Assembly: GCA_021776515.1 (NCBI GenBank)
Contig: JAJFFS010000012.1
Coordinates: 1-64,000, forward strand
Source of the DNA: Robiginitomaculum sp.
GTDB taxonomy: Bacteria; Pseudomonadota; Alphaproteobacteria; Caulobacterales; Maricaulaceae
Direction: 5' to 3'
Length of the DNA: 64,000 nt
The notes beneath the pieces were generated by a model. It searched no databases. It was not told the origin of the DNA and saw only the letters and a list, made by a program, of their open reading frames with translations. Below are positions 52,582 through 62,336 of this stretch, piece by piece; the stretch's first letter is position 1, and the number at the start of each line of letters is the position of its first letter. The position numbers and the translations under genes were made by a program.

Positions 52582-54525
52582 TTACATCAAACGCTTACGT
52601 AAAATTTGGCTCAACATGTCAACCAGTGTTACAGCAATAATGATAATCAGCAAAATAGCGGCGGTTTTGCCATATTGAAACGAGCGAATTTGCTCGAACA
52701 ATAACTGCCCGATACCCCCGGCACCGATAAGTCCCAGAATGGTTGCCGAGCGCGTGTTAGTTTCAAAGCGATAAAGCGCATAGGATGTCCACAGCGGCGC
52801 CACCTGCGGAATAACACCCCAGATCACTTCATGAATAGGACGGCCACCCGTAGCGCGCACACCCTCTACCGGCCCCGGATCCATAGCCTCAACAGCTTCG
52901 GAGAAAAGCTTGGCCAGAACCCCGGTGGTATGCACCGCCAGCGCCATCACCCCGGCAAACGGGCCAAGGCCAACGGTGACCACAAACATGGTGCCTACCA
53001 CCAGTTCATTGATCGAGCGAAACGCATCCATAATCCGACGCATGAAAAAGACAACCGGCGCGGGGGCCACATTGCGCGAAGATAACAGACCAAAGGGAAT
53101 GGCAAACAGGATTGACAGGAACGTACCCCAAAGCGCGATCTGGATCGTCACCGACATTTGCTGCAAATACAGCCAGCCTTCTTTCCAGTCCAGATGCACG
53201 AAGCCTTCGGCATACTCGCCCATTTTATCGGCGTTATTGATAAGGTCCGGGGCTTTGTAAATCTCGGCGGCCACATAAGCCCAGATAAGAAGTGCCAGAA
53301 AACTTGCCCATATACCGGCGTCAAACAGGCGTTCGCGCACTGGTTTGGTAGGTCCAGCCCCACGTGTTGCCGAACTCCAGAAAAACAGGGCAAAGGCAAC
53401 AAGACCGATACTTAAGGTAAACCCGATACGCTGCCATGGCACCGCCTGCGCTTTGCTGCGCGAACTTTTGCGGCTGCTGGCATCGATACCCACCGCTTCC
53501 ACCATTTCATCTTCACTGGCACCCACAGCGTTTAGCTGTATTTTCAACTCTTCAAGCTTTGCGGTCCGCTCATCTTCATCCAGCGAAAAATCACTGCGCG
53601 TCTTGGCCATATCACGAATGATTTCCAGCCGGATGATAGGGTCAAGATGGGCGTCCGATGATGGTAAAAAAGCACCAAAGTCCAGTTCGGCCAGAACTTG
53701 TCTCTGGCGTTGCAATTCCTCAGGACTGTCCGCACGGCGCCCATAAGTCATAAAGAAATAAAGCAATCTTTGCTTGATCTCGGGATCAAGATCACGGCGC
53801 CAGATAATCGGATCCGTCTGGATTAGAGGCGATTGCCATAAAACCCGAAGGCGGGCGAGAATATCTGGTTGCGTACGCGCCAGGCGTTTCAAATTAGTAG
53901 TATTATTGGTTGCCACATCTACCAGATTGTTAGCCACCGCATAACCATTGGCTTCATGGGTGGCATTGGTGACGTTTTTGAAGCACTCGGTCGGAACGAT
54001 CCCGCGCGGCGCAAAAACATAGGCCTCCGGCATCAAGGTCCCAGACGTGGAATTAGGATCACCCATGCCAAAATCAATGGTTTTGTCACAGGCCAGAATA
54101 TCATCCAGGGTTTTATAAGGGCTGTCCGTTGGCACCAGCAGCACCGAATAATACCCCGGCGCGCCATCGGGATACGTTGCCTTGGCAAACACCTCACCGT
54201 TGGAGCGGCGAACTGCCTCAAGCCCCGGTTTATTGGAAAACCATGAGGCCTCGATTTTGCCAAAACGCATGGCCTCGATCAGGCTGGCATAATCAGCAGA
54301 GAAAAATGCATTGACCTTCAGGCCGGTCATCTCCCCCATGTCTTCCAGAAACGGCGTCCACAAGGTGGATAAATTATCGCTGGCTTCGGTGGTCAGAACC
54401 CCAAAGTTCAGCACCCGCTTTGGCTCTTCTGTATCACCTTGTTCCTGTGCCAGAACAGGCGGTGTAATCATCACGCCAAGCGCCAGCACCATAGTCGCAA
54501 AGAGGAGGAAAATTCTGTTTTTCAT
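52582..54525 (-). CDS. Fused phosphonate-type solute-binding protein and permease (PhnD-PhnE)
   Basis: 647 residues in one frame. Signal peptide 1-26; the periplasmic binding domain, about 35-340, has LNFGVLTTEASDNLSTLWTP, ASWFSNKPGLEAVRR and GDPNSTSGTLMPEAYVF, typical of PhnD. After a linker and one span (about 367-386) comes a permease domain, about 400-647, with EGVRATGGRPIHEVIWGVIP (EAA loop) and SATILGLIGAGGIGQLLFEQ, typical of PhnE. The family imports phosphonates, phosphite or phosphate. Encoding both as one chain is unusual. Its ATG shares one base with the phnC stop (TAATG). No C-P lyase genes are present, so the substrate is not settled. Confidence 0.93.
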   Translation of the reverse strand: MKNRIFLLFATMVLALGVMITPPVLAQEQGDTEEPKRVLNFGVLTTEASDNLSTLWTPFLEDMGEMTGLKVNAFFSADYASLIEAMRFGKIEASWFSNKPGLEAVRRSNGEVFAKATYPDGAPGYYSVLLVPTDSPYKTLDDILACDKTIDFGMGDPNSTSGTLMPEAYVFAPRGIVPTECFKNVTNATHEANGYAVANNLVDVATNNTTNLKRLARTQPDILARLRVLWQSPLIQTDPIIWRRDLDPEIKQRLLYFFMTYGRRADSPEELQRQRQVLAELDFGAFLPSSDAHLDPIIRLEIIRDMAKTRSDFSLDEDERTAKLEELKIQLNAVGASEDEMVEAVGIDASSRKSSRSKAQAVPWQRIGFTLSIGLVAFALFFWSSATRGAGPTKPVRERLFDAGIWASFLALLIWAYVAAEIYKAPDLINNADKMGEYAEGFVHLDWKEGWLYLQQMSVTIQIALWGTFLSILFAIPFGLLSSRNVAPAPVVFFMRRIMDAFRSINELVVGTMFVVTVGLGPFAGVMALAVHTTGVLAKLFSEAVEAMDPGPVEGVRATGGRPIHEVIWGVIPQVAPLWTSYALYRFETNTRSATILGLIGAGGIGQLLFEQIRSFQYGKTAAILLIIIIAVTLVDMLSQILRKRLM

Positions 54526-55352
54526 TATTCTGCCGCCTCTGCTGACCAGAAAGCGTCCTCATACTCTTCGCCATAAATTTTGATCAGCGTTTCGCGGTTG
54601 AGATCCTTGGCCGGACCATCATAAATAATCTTGCCTTCTTTAAGCGCCACAACCCGCTGGCAATAGCGCATAGCGTAATCCACCTGGTGCAGAGACACGA
54701 CAACGGTAAGCCCGTCCCGTTCGTTCAGCTCCTGCAACAGCTCCATCACTTTACGTGCAGAAACCGGGTCCAGAGAGGCAATAGGCTCATCAGCCAGCAC
54801 CATGCGGGCGCGCTGCACCAGCGCCCGGGCAATGGCGGCGCGCTGCATCTGCCCGCCGGACAGGTTTGAAGTACGCCGCCCGGCAAACTCGGCAACGCCG
54901 ACGCGTTCCAGCGCTGCCATGGCGCTCACCTTGTCCTCAGGTGGAAATATGCCAAAAATTCCACGCCATGTACGGATACGCCCCAAACACCCGATCAATA
55001 CATTATTGAACAGACTAAGACGTCCCACCAGATTAAATGACTGGAAGATAAACCCGACATCGCGCCGGCGATAACGCAACCCCTTGGCAAGACGTCCATT
55101 GCGTTGCAGCTTGCGCCCGAAAATCTCTATGCGGCCAGAACCGGCATCGGCGACCTGCAAACCATCAACAGCGCGTAACAGCGTGGATTTCCCGGAACCT
55201 GATGCGCCGATAAGGGCAACCATCTCGCCCGGTATGACTTGCAGATCAACCGCATCCAAGGCTTTAAACTTGCCAAAAGATACGCTGGTCTTGCGCACCG
55301 ATAAAGCAGGGGCATCCGCAACCGGTGCCGTACCTTTAGAATTTTCGCTCAT
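54525..55352 (-). CDS. phnC: Phosphonate-type ABC transporter ATPase
   Basis: 275 residues from ATG 55352; an upstream in-frame GTG adds ten residues. Walker A is GASGSGKST, the signature is NLSGGQMQRAAIARALVQRA, and Walker B is ARMVLADEPIASLD, followed by a His-loop (VVVSLHQVDYA). It powers uptake with the downstream PhnDE. A GGGAAG site lies about seven bases before the start. Confidence 0.95.
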   Translation of the reverse strand: MSENSKGTAPVADAPALSVRKTSVSFGKFKALDAVDLQVIPGEMVALIGASGSGKSTLLRAVDGLQVADAGSGRIEIFGRKLQRNGRLAKGLRYRRRDVGFIFQSFNLVGRLSLFNNVLIGCLGRIRTWRGIFGIFPPEDKVSAMAALERVGVAEFAGRRTSNLSGGQMQRAAIARALVQRARMVLADEPIASLDPVSARKVMELLQELNERDGLTVVVSLHQVDYAMRYCQRVVALKEGKIIYDGPAKDLNRETLIKIYGEEYEDAFWSAEAAE

Positions 55353-55555
55353 CCCTCGTCTTCCCACTTTATTCACAGGCACTCATTGTGCACCAGAACA
55401 ATGACGGTTTGCACGCGGGCTGGGGCCTCTTTTGGGCACTATTACCATCCACGACTCGGAAGAGGATTGTGACGCCCCTTTCGCCAAGAGCAAGGGGTAA
55501 TGCGGCGTGGAAATGAGAAAATCACAAGTATGATGTTTTTATGTAAATTGGCGCA

Positions 55556-55587
55556 CAAAAAAAGGGGCGGCTCGATGAGCCGCCCCT
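55556..55587 (-). terminator. Intrinsic terminator after the TonB-dependent receptor
   Basis: On the minus strand an 11-bp stem AGGGGCGGCTC/GAGCCGCCCCT with a 3-base loop (55563-55587) is followed directly by a run of seven T. It lies 24 bases past the receptor stop. Confidence 0.92.
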
Positions 55588-55610
55588 GATTTCATTAACA
55601 TTCATTGGAT

Positions 55611-58600
55611 TTAGAAGTTGTAACGAGCACCAATGCGGATTTTCCACAATGAGGCGCGACCAACACGACCCTGAGGGTTGTTTCCAGTAAACTCATTAAA
55701 GATGAACTGGCTACCGTTTGCACTAAAGTCGGCATCAACCACATCAGTCATGCGAGGGAAACCAGCCTGTTTCAGAATACCCCAGTCACTGTCGATAAAG
55801 TTACCAACATTTTCCATGACGATAAATGCTGAAACACGATCAGCTTCACGGAAACCAGGGAAATCCTGTTCAAACCTAAGATCAACCTTGGTCCACCAGT
55901 CACTGTTAAACGAATTCCGTGGCGCAAAACCACCAGCAAATTTGTTCAAATCATGCTCATCCAGAAAAGCAAAGAACGCGGCTTGATCAAAGCTGGGGCC
56001 GAACTGAACCAGTGCATCGCCAGGACCGGTAGGCACATAAAGCAGTGTGCTATCTGAACCCTGGAACGGATTAAAGTTAGTCAGAGAGTTCCCTTCAAAC
56101 GTAAAGCTGAAAGGCCGCCCCTGGTTCTTGGAAGCAAACACAGAGAACTTCGACATATTATCGCCGAAGAAGGCTTTTTTATAGCTTGCCCGCAACGTGA
56201 CCCGGTGTGGAATGTTGTAGTTGGAAGAAGCCGAGGTCAAATTATTGGCATCCACCGAGGCAACATTATTAAAGTTTGAAAATGCTACCGAGCTGGTCAT
56301 TGGATTGACGTCATTGGCGTCAGAATAGGCATAGCCCAAGGTCCAATCCAAACCATTGTCATAATCTTTGCTCAAGGTGAATGAAAGGTTCGTAGAACCA
56401 GCACCCCGGCTGTTGGTCAGCAAGAAGTCTGCCGGGCGACCATTTGTGTAGATCGGCATGCCCAAAGGCCCCGTGCCAACCTGGCTAAAGCTGATTTGCT
56501 GGATGACAGCCGGGTTTTTAGTCCGTGCATAAAGTGCATCAGCTGAGAGGTCATACTCTCCGCCCAGAACGCCACTAAACGGAACATCAAGCAATTTACT
56601 AAACCCAAAAGAGAATTTCCATTCACGAGGAATTTTGAAATCCGGGTCCAGTGCATTCACATCGCCAGTACGACCAGAGGCCACACTATCAAACAGGTCT
56701 TGTGGAACGCCATAAATCGGACGACCACTGCCACCTTCATCAGCAACGAAGTTACATGTCGCAGCAAACAAACCATCCGACTGGCAAACTCCATCACGAA
56801 CTTCAATTTGTGTCACACCATCATTGGAGAAGTTGTTGGAAAGCCAGACATTGGGATTACCGCCAGAGAAAAGTGCGGCACCAGCACGAAATGTCAGAGA
56901 GTCATTTGCATCCCATTGTGCACCAAAGCGTGGCTGAAACAGGCTTTTGCCATCAATAGTTTCTGAATTGGAGAAACCATGGCGAGTAACAAAAGCTGGG
57001 TTTTCTTTTGGCGCGCTGCCAGAAGAGAAATAATCAAACCGGAAACCAGCAGTAAGGGTTAACCCGTTAGGGCCAGACCATTCATCCTGCAAATACGCAG
57101 TATTAACCGAAAATGCCCAATCTGCAGCGGCATCATCAGAATTGTTGGTCACTGCATTTTCATAGGTGATCCGACTAACATTACCAGCGGCAAAATCGGC
57201 GATAGAGTTAAAGCGATACTCGCCCTGAGCTTCCTGAATAAACTTGTTGAACACATCAACCCGTTCTTTTTCAATACCGCCTGTAATCACATGGTCGCCA
57301 GCAGTATAATCGCCTTTGAGTTTGATATTCAGCGTATTGTAATTCAGTTTATTAGCATGGCGGCTATCGTCTGCACCAAGAAATATGGTGCTACGGCCAC
57401 CATTAACACCTGTGTGGCGAATTTGCACTTCACCAAAATCCGTGCCGCCTTGTGGGATCTGACGATTGTTCAGGTCCAGATACGACACACGCAATTCGGT
57501 GGAGAAATTTTCTGACCAATCAGAATAGAGTGAACCAGCGAAAGAGTTCAGCTTGGCACCACGTTCATAAAGGTGGTTGAAAAATTCAAACTCGTCATTG
57601 TCGCCATCGGCACGTGAAACATTAAACCCGTTATTGTAATTATAGGTCAGTGCCGCACGGTGATTTGCGCTAATATTCCAGTCCAGCTTGACCAGAATTT
57701 TTTCGTCCTTATTGGCAGCACTTACAGGAATACCGCCGGGTTCATAGTCGTATACATCCCGTGCAATCCGGGCAACTTCATCAATATCGGCCTGGGTCAG
57801 TCCAGCAATTTCACGGGCAAAGCCGCCGCCTTCAGGGCCACGATCAAAGGTATTGGCACCTTCTTGCTTCTCATAAGAAACGAAGGCAAAAACCTTGTCT
57901 TTAATGATAGGCGCACCAACGTTGAAACCATAACGTTTCTCAGTGAAATTACCGACAGCAATTTTTTGACCTTCCAAAGTGGAACCTTGCAAATCATCGC
58001 TGGTATAGTCAAAAAATGCACCGCCATGAATTTCGTTACTGCCGGAACGGGTAACCGCATTGATGTTACAAGCGGTAAATCCACCATATTCCACATCGGT
58101 AGGGGAAAGCTCTACAGCAACCTGATCAATAGCATCAAAAGAGAACGGCATACGCTCTGTCGGGAAACCATTGGAGTTAAGACCAAAAGAATCATTCATC
58201 CGCACGCCGTCAACGGTCAGGGAATTAAAACGCGGATTGGCGCCAGCACACTGCACAGCACCAGCAAATGACTCATCAATGTAAATACGCGGATCAGTAC
58301 GAATGATATCGCGCAAATCACGGTTGATGGCGGGCAATGTTTGCAAATCATCATAATCGAATGAAGCTGATGGGCCGATAGCAAGATTAGCCGTGTTCAG
58401 TGCATTAGCGGTTACCACGATGGTATCTTCCACCTTGGCACCCTCTATAACGGCATCAACAACAAAGGTGCCTGTCAGAGACAGTGAAATACCCTCAATG
58501 CGATACGTTGCCTTACCTGGTGATGTGATCGTAACGGCATAAGGGCCGCCAAGGCGCAGGCCTTTTGCGTTAAATGTACCATTTCCGGATGTTGTCCGCT

Positions 58601-58784
58601 GTGCAACCGTTCCAGACGGTGTGTGCAAAATAGTAACTGACGCACCAGATACCGCAGCACCTGCTTCATCAACTACAGAACCTCGCATAGAGCCCGATGT
58701 TTGTTGGGCCATTGCCTGACCGGCAAATGAAGCCACAATCGCTGCAGCAGCAACGCCGCCAGCTAGTTGTCTCAAATTAATCAT
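55611..58784 (-). CDS. TonB-dependent outer-membrane receptor, Oar-like
   Basis: 1057 residues. Signal peptide 1-26 (SFAGQAMAQ), a carboxypeptidase-regulatory-like beta module about 30-115 (MRGSVVDEAGAAVSGASVTI, TTSGNGTFNAKGLRLGGPYA), a plug about 120-260 with PAINRDLRDIIRTDPRIYID and NINAVTRSGSNEIHGGAF, then a beta barrel ending ARYNF with terminal Phe. This is the architecture of Myxococcus Oar-type receptors. Ligand unknown; peptide or carbohydrate is possible. No regulator or cognate transporter sits next to it. Confidence 0.95.
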   Translation of the reverse strand: MINLRQLAGGVAAAAIVASFAGQAMAQQTSGSMRGSVVDEAGAAVSGASVTILHTPSGTVAQRTTSGNGTFNAKGLRLGGPYAVTITSPGKATYRIEGISLSLTGTFVVDAVIEGAKVEDTIVVTANALNTANLAIGPSASFDYDDLQTLPAINRDLRDIIRTDPRIYIDESFAGAVQCAGANPRFNSLTVDGVRMNDSFGLNSNGFPTERMPFSFDAIDQVAVELSPTDVEYGGFTACNINAVTRSGSNEIHGGAFFDYTSDDLQGSTLEGQKIAVGNFTEKRYGFNVGAPIIKDKVFAFVSYEKQEGANTFDRGPEGGGFAREIAGLTQADIDEVARIARDVYDYEPGGIPVSAANKDEKILVKLDWNISANHRAALTYNYNNGFNVSRADGDNDEFEFFNHLYERGAKLNSFAGSLYSDWSENFSTELRVSYLDLNNRQIPQGGTDFGEVQIRHTGVNGGRSTIFLGADDSRHANKLNYNTLNIKLKGDYTAGDHVITGGIEKERVDVFNKFIQEAQGEYRFNSIADFAAGNVSRITYENAVTNNSDDAAADWAFSVNTAYLQDEWSGPNGLTLTAGFRFDYFSSGSAPKENPAFVTRHGFSNSETIDGKSLFQPRFGAQWDANDSLTFRAGAALFSGGNPNVWLSNNFSNDGVTQIEVRDGVCQSDGLFAATCNFVADEGGSGRPIYGVPQDLFDSVASGRTGDVNALDPDFKIPREWKFSFGFSKLLDVPFSGVLGGEYDLSADALYARTKNPAVIQQISFSQVGTGPLGMPIYTNGRPADFLLTNSRGAGSTNLSFTLSKDYDNGLDWTLGYAYSDANDVNPMTSSVAFSNFNNVASVDANNLTSASSNYNIPHRVTLRASYKKAFFGDNMSKFSVFASKNQGRPFSFTFEGNSLTNFNPFQGSDSTLLYVPTGPGDALVQFGPSFDQAAFFAFLDEHDLNKFAGGFAPRNSFNSDWWTKVDLRFEQDFPGFREADRVSAFIVMENVGNFIDSDWGILKQAGFPRMTDVVDADFSANGSQFIFNEFTGNNPQGRVGRASLWKIRIGARYNF

Positions 58785-59334
58785 AAAAGTTCCCCTCAGA
58801 AACTATGACTGGCAGGCAGCAATACGCCCCCGCCACACTATCATCGGCCTGGCAAAACCCTTGCCATCAGACCGACACCCAATCCAAGCGCCCAGGACCT
58901 ATTTACCGTGCCCTTGGCAACGCGCGTGTCGTGTAGAGACTCGCAATGAGCCCCCCACAACTTCCCGATACACATTCTTAACCCAAAAATCCAGAGAGAT
59001 GACACAGAACCTGACCTTTTTATCAGGTTTTGTGTCCCTTAAGTTACATTTGTGTGCAGCCAGGCACAGAGTCAGGTTGTATGATGCATCCAGAAACAAC
59101 TTTTAACGGCAAACAACCGAATCGCTGCGGGCTATTGTTAAGCTGGCCAGGCGACTTTCCTATGGCCCCGTTTTTGGCACTGACTGTCTGTGATTTACAT
59201 CATTTTCGAGAAATGAAATCTGTGAGCAACAGGCCTGCTCGATGAAAACACTTAAAATCAAATAATATTTGCCCTCAAGAGCTTGGGCTATGCCGCATGA
59301 TCTGCTAACCATCGAGCAGATGGAGAATAATGAC
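58785..59334. other. Intergenic region between the TonB receptor and gspD
   Basis: About 550 bases between divergent genes. Short frames on both strands have no ribosome site or family resemblance. A/T-rich stretches at 58975-59045 and 59200-59275 are the likely promoter areas. I see no riboswitch, RNA or repeat in it. Confidence 0.45.
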
Positions 59335-61506
59335 GTGAAAACCAGTACAGTATTTACTAAGTCAACAGCAAGTTTACTTCTTCTTGGTGGCGCACTGCTG
59401 GTCTTGTCTGCTTGTCAGACCGGCACCCAAACCAAAGGGCTGGAGAACCCCTTCGCCCGGGTTTTCCAGACATCCCCCAAGACAAGTGAAGTGGATCCGA
59501 ACAATGCTTCTGGTAACAAACATATCGGAGAAATTATTGACGAGGATAAATCCCAAATTTTTCCTGGTACTGGAAAACGAATAGGCAAAGCCATTTATCA
59601 GGCATCAAAAACCAACCAGGGCGGATTTAACATCAACTTTCAGGATGCCAGCCTTCCCGAAGTGGTTCAGACAATTCTGGGCGACCTTTTGGAAATCCCC
59701 TTTATTCTTGACCCGCGTGTACAAGGTAAAGTTACCGCCTCGACAGGTAGCCCTGTTGATCGCAGAACGCTTCTGGTGCTTTTGGAAACTGTGCTTAACA
59801 ATAATTCGGCAAGTCTGGTCGACCAGAACGGTAGTTACCGTATCAGTCCCGCCGGTGAAGCGCTTTCTGGCGGTCAGGCACGGTTCAAAAATGCTGCCAG
59901 TCCGGGTCTGGGCATTACGATTATGCCACTTAATTTTGTTTCGGCAACCAACATGCTATCCTTGCTGGAAAACACAGTTAGTCGCCCGGGTGCCCTGCGC
60001 GCTGACCCGGCAAGAAACCTGGTGTTCATTACCGGCACTGCAAGTGAGCGTGAAAACGCACTGAGCGCCATAACCGCATTTGATGTTGATTGGCTGGCGG
60101 GAATGTCCACCGCAATTTTTCGCCTGCGCAATGCTTCTGCCGCTGATGTCATCAGCGAACTGGAACTTATATTGCAAACCGGGCAGGGTGGCGGGCTGGA
60201 CGGTGCCCTGAAATTGCAGGCGATCGAGCGCATCAATGCCATTTTGGCAGTTGCGCCCAGCATGGCAATTCTGGAACGGACAAAAAAATGGATTGATCGA
60301 CTGGATCTGGGGGGACCAAGCGACGTTAATCTGCGCACTTATAAAGTGGACAATGGCAAGGCACTGGAAACCGCTGATTTGCTTGGTCAACTTTTCGGCG
60401 GCAGTTCAACCGCTTCTCGCTCGTCTTCGATAACGCCTGACCTTGCCCAACGCACAGCATCTAGCGCAGGGGCAAACAACCGGCGGACACCCACCCGCAC
60501 CAATACGGGCAACAAATCAGGCGCCGTGCTGGGCAGCGGCCTTGCCAGCGCCCCCCGGATCATTGGCGACCCGATCAATAACACGCTTGTGGTTCTGGCT
60601 ACGCCGCAAGGCCAGCGCCTTGTTGCGCAGGCCTTGCGCGAAATTGACCATCCACCAGCGCAAGTGTTGATCGACATGGTTATTGCCGAGGTGACCCTCA
60701 ACGATGTGCTGCGTTATGGCGTGCAATATTTCTTTGAAACCGGCGGCATTTTGGGCATTGGCAACGGCCCGAATGGCGGTGGTGGCCAGGGCGGATTTTC
60801 TACGGGCAAAAGCTTTAACGCCAATGGCACTTTCCCGGGGTTTAATTTTATTCTGAACAAAGGCGACAGCGCCCGTTTTGCACTGGATGCCCTGGATAGC
60901 GTAACTGACCTGAAAGTTGTGTCAGCCCCTTCCGTTGTTGTTCTTGATAATCAATCTGCACACCTGCAAGTGGGCGATGAGGTTCCGGTCATCACCCGCC
61001 AATCAACAGACGTTATCAATGTAAGTGCACCGTTGGTTAATTCCGTAGAATTTAAAGATACCGGGGTCATTTTAGACGTAACGCCACGGGTCAGCTCCAC
61101 CGGCATGGTTACCATGGAAGTGAAACAGGAGGTCAGCAATGTCTCCACGACGGCATCTACTGGAGATCTGACACCAACCATTTCCAAACGCGTGCTGGAA
61201 AGTACCGTTGCTGCACGCAGCGGCCAAACGATTGTACTTGGTGGCCTGATCAGCGATTCACGGCAGGAAGGAAATAATGGCCTGCCACTTCTTTCGAGCA
61301 TCCCCATCGTTGGAGACGCATTTGGCAGCCATGAAACCACCACTAAGCGTACCGAACTTCTGGTGTTTCTGACCCCGCGCGTTATTGACCCGGATAATGG
61401 TGCAAAAGCCGTTCTTGATGAGTTGCGTGATCGGATGACGCTAATTTCCCGAGAAGCCCGGCGCAAAAATGCGTCCAACGCTGAACCGGCTGCCGATACA
61501 GAATGA
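59335..61506 (+). CDS. gspD: Type II secretion system secretin GspD
   Basis: 723 residues from GTG 59335, with GGAG nine bases before; ATG 59320 is an alternative. The N terminus is a lipoprotein signal (KTSTVFTKSTASLLLLGG, lipobox LSAC). N0-N3 domains follow (VQTILGDLLEIPFILDPRVQ, MPLNFVSATNMLSLLENTV), with a Ser/Thr/Asn-rich insert about 365-410, and the secretin core about 470-690 (VVSAPSVVVLDNQSAHLQVG, VEFKDTGVILDVTPRVS). It forms the outer-membrane pore of a type II system. It overlaps a prepilin peptidase gene, but the other gsp genes are not in the window. Confidence 0.94.
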   Translation: MKTSTVFTKSTASLLLLGGALLVLSACQTGTQTKGLENPFARVFQTSPKTSEVDPNNASGNKHIGEIIDEDKSQIFPGTGKRIGKAIYQASKTNQGGFNINFQDASLPEVVQTILGDLLEIPFILDPRVQGKVTASTGSPVDRRTLLVLLETVLNNNSASLVDQNGSYRISPAGEALSGGQARFKNAASPGLGITIMPLNFVSATNMLSLLENTVSRPGALRADPARNLVFITGTASERENALSAITAFDVDWLAGMSTAIFRLRNASAADVISELELILQTGQGGGLDGALKLQAIERINAILAVAPSMAILERTKKWIDRLDLGGPSDVNLRTYKVDNGKALETADLLGQLFGGSSTASRSSSITPDLAQRTASSAGANNRRTPTRTNTGNKSGAVLGSGLASAPRIIGDPINNTLVVLATPQGQRLVAQALREIDHPPAQVLIDMVIAEVTLNDVLRYGVQYFFETGGILGIGNGPNGGGGQGGFSTGKSFNANGTFPGFNFILNKGDSARFALDALDSVTDLKVVSAPSVVVLDNQSAHLQVGDEVPVITRQSTDVINVSAPLVNSVEFKDTGVILDVTPRVSSTGMVTMEVKQEVSNVSTTASTGDLTPTISKRVLESTVAARSGQTIVLGGLISDSRQEGNNGLPLLSSIPIVGDAFGSHETTTKRTELLVFLTPRVIDPDNGAKAVLDELRDRMTLISREARRKNASNAEPAADTE

Positions 61507-62285
61507 ATTTGTCCCTGGCCCAGGGTAACGATTGGTTGTCGCTGTTTCTCATTCTTGTCGGGCCATTTATTGGCAGTTTTATCAGTGCCAGCGCGCTGGC
61601 CTGGCCCAGCGGCATAAACTTGCGCATTTCACGTTCCCGGTGCACTCATTGCGAACGTGAACTTGGCCTTGTTGACCTTATCCCGCTGATCAGCTTTTTT
61701 GCCTTAAAGGGCCGATGTCGCACCTGTAAAACCCCGATAGAGCGCCAACATATTATAGCTGAACTGGCCAGTACGCTAATCGCCCTTGGTGCTGTGTTTA
61801 TGTTTGACGGCTGGATGATGCTGGCCAGTACACTCTTTGGCGCGGTACTTTTGTTTATTGCGTTGGTGGATTTTCGCACCCGGCTTATCCCCGATGGGTC
61901 TTCATTTTTGCTGATCGCTACTGGCCCGGCTGTGTTTTATCTTGTCCATGGCAAGAGCGGCCTTGCCACCGCCATCGCTGGTGCTGTTTTTGGCTATGGT
62001 ATTTTCTGGCTGGTGGCCTTTGCCTATCGGCACATACGCGGACGAGAAGGTCTGGGCATGGGCGATGCCAAACTTCTGGCTGCAGGAGGGGCATGGATGG
62101 GCCCTTTTGCCCTGCCCTGGATTATATTGATGGCCTCATCCGGCGCACTGGCCCTGTTGCTGTTAACCGGCAAAAGCAATCTGAGTAGAGATACAGAAAT
62201 ACCCTTTGGCCCGGCGCTAGCCATCGCCATTTATATAATTTGGCTGTGGTTTGGCTCGCCTGGGGCGAGTTTGGTCTTGCTGTAA
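61503..62285 (+). CDS. Prepilin peptidase (A24 family, GspO/PilD-like)
   Basis: 260 residues with about seven hydrophobic spans. Two zinc-type CxxC pairs are intact (Cys47/Cys50 and Cys72/Cys75). The catalytic aspartates are in VDFRTRLIPD and in GLGMGDAKLLAAGG. It cleaves and N-methylates pseudopilins for type II secretion or pili. It overlaps gspD by four bases (ATGA). Confidence 0.95.
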   Translation: MNLSLAQGNDWLSLFLILVGPFIGSFISASALAWPSGINLRISRSRCTHCERELGLVDLIPLISFFALKGRCRTCKTPIERQHIIAELASTLIALGAVFMFDGWMMLASTLFGAVLLFIALVDFRTRLIPDGSSFLLIATGPAVFYLVHGKSGLATAIAGAVFGYGIFWLVAFAYRHIRGREGLGMGDAKLLAAGGAWMGPFALPWIILMASSGALALLLLTGKSNLSRDTEIPFGPALAIAIYIIWLWFGSPGASLVLL

Positions 62286-62336
62286 GGCGTACAGTGGGGC
62301 AAAAACCCTATACTTACACAATAAGAGAACAATCGA

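Noticed and set aside
58861-59245. Short frames between the TonB receptor and gspD
   Set aside because: They overlap each other on both strands, lack ribosome sites and have no protein-like composition.
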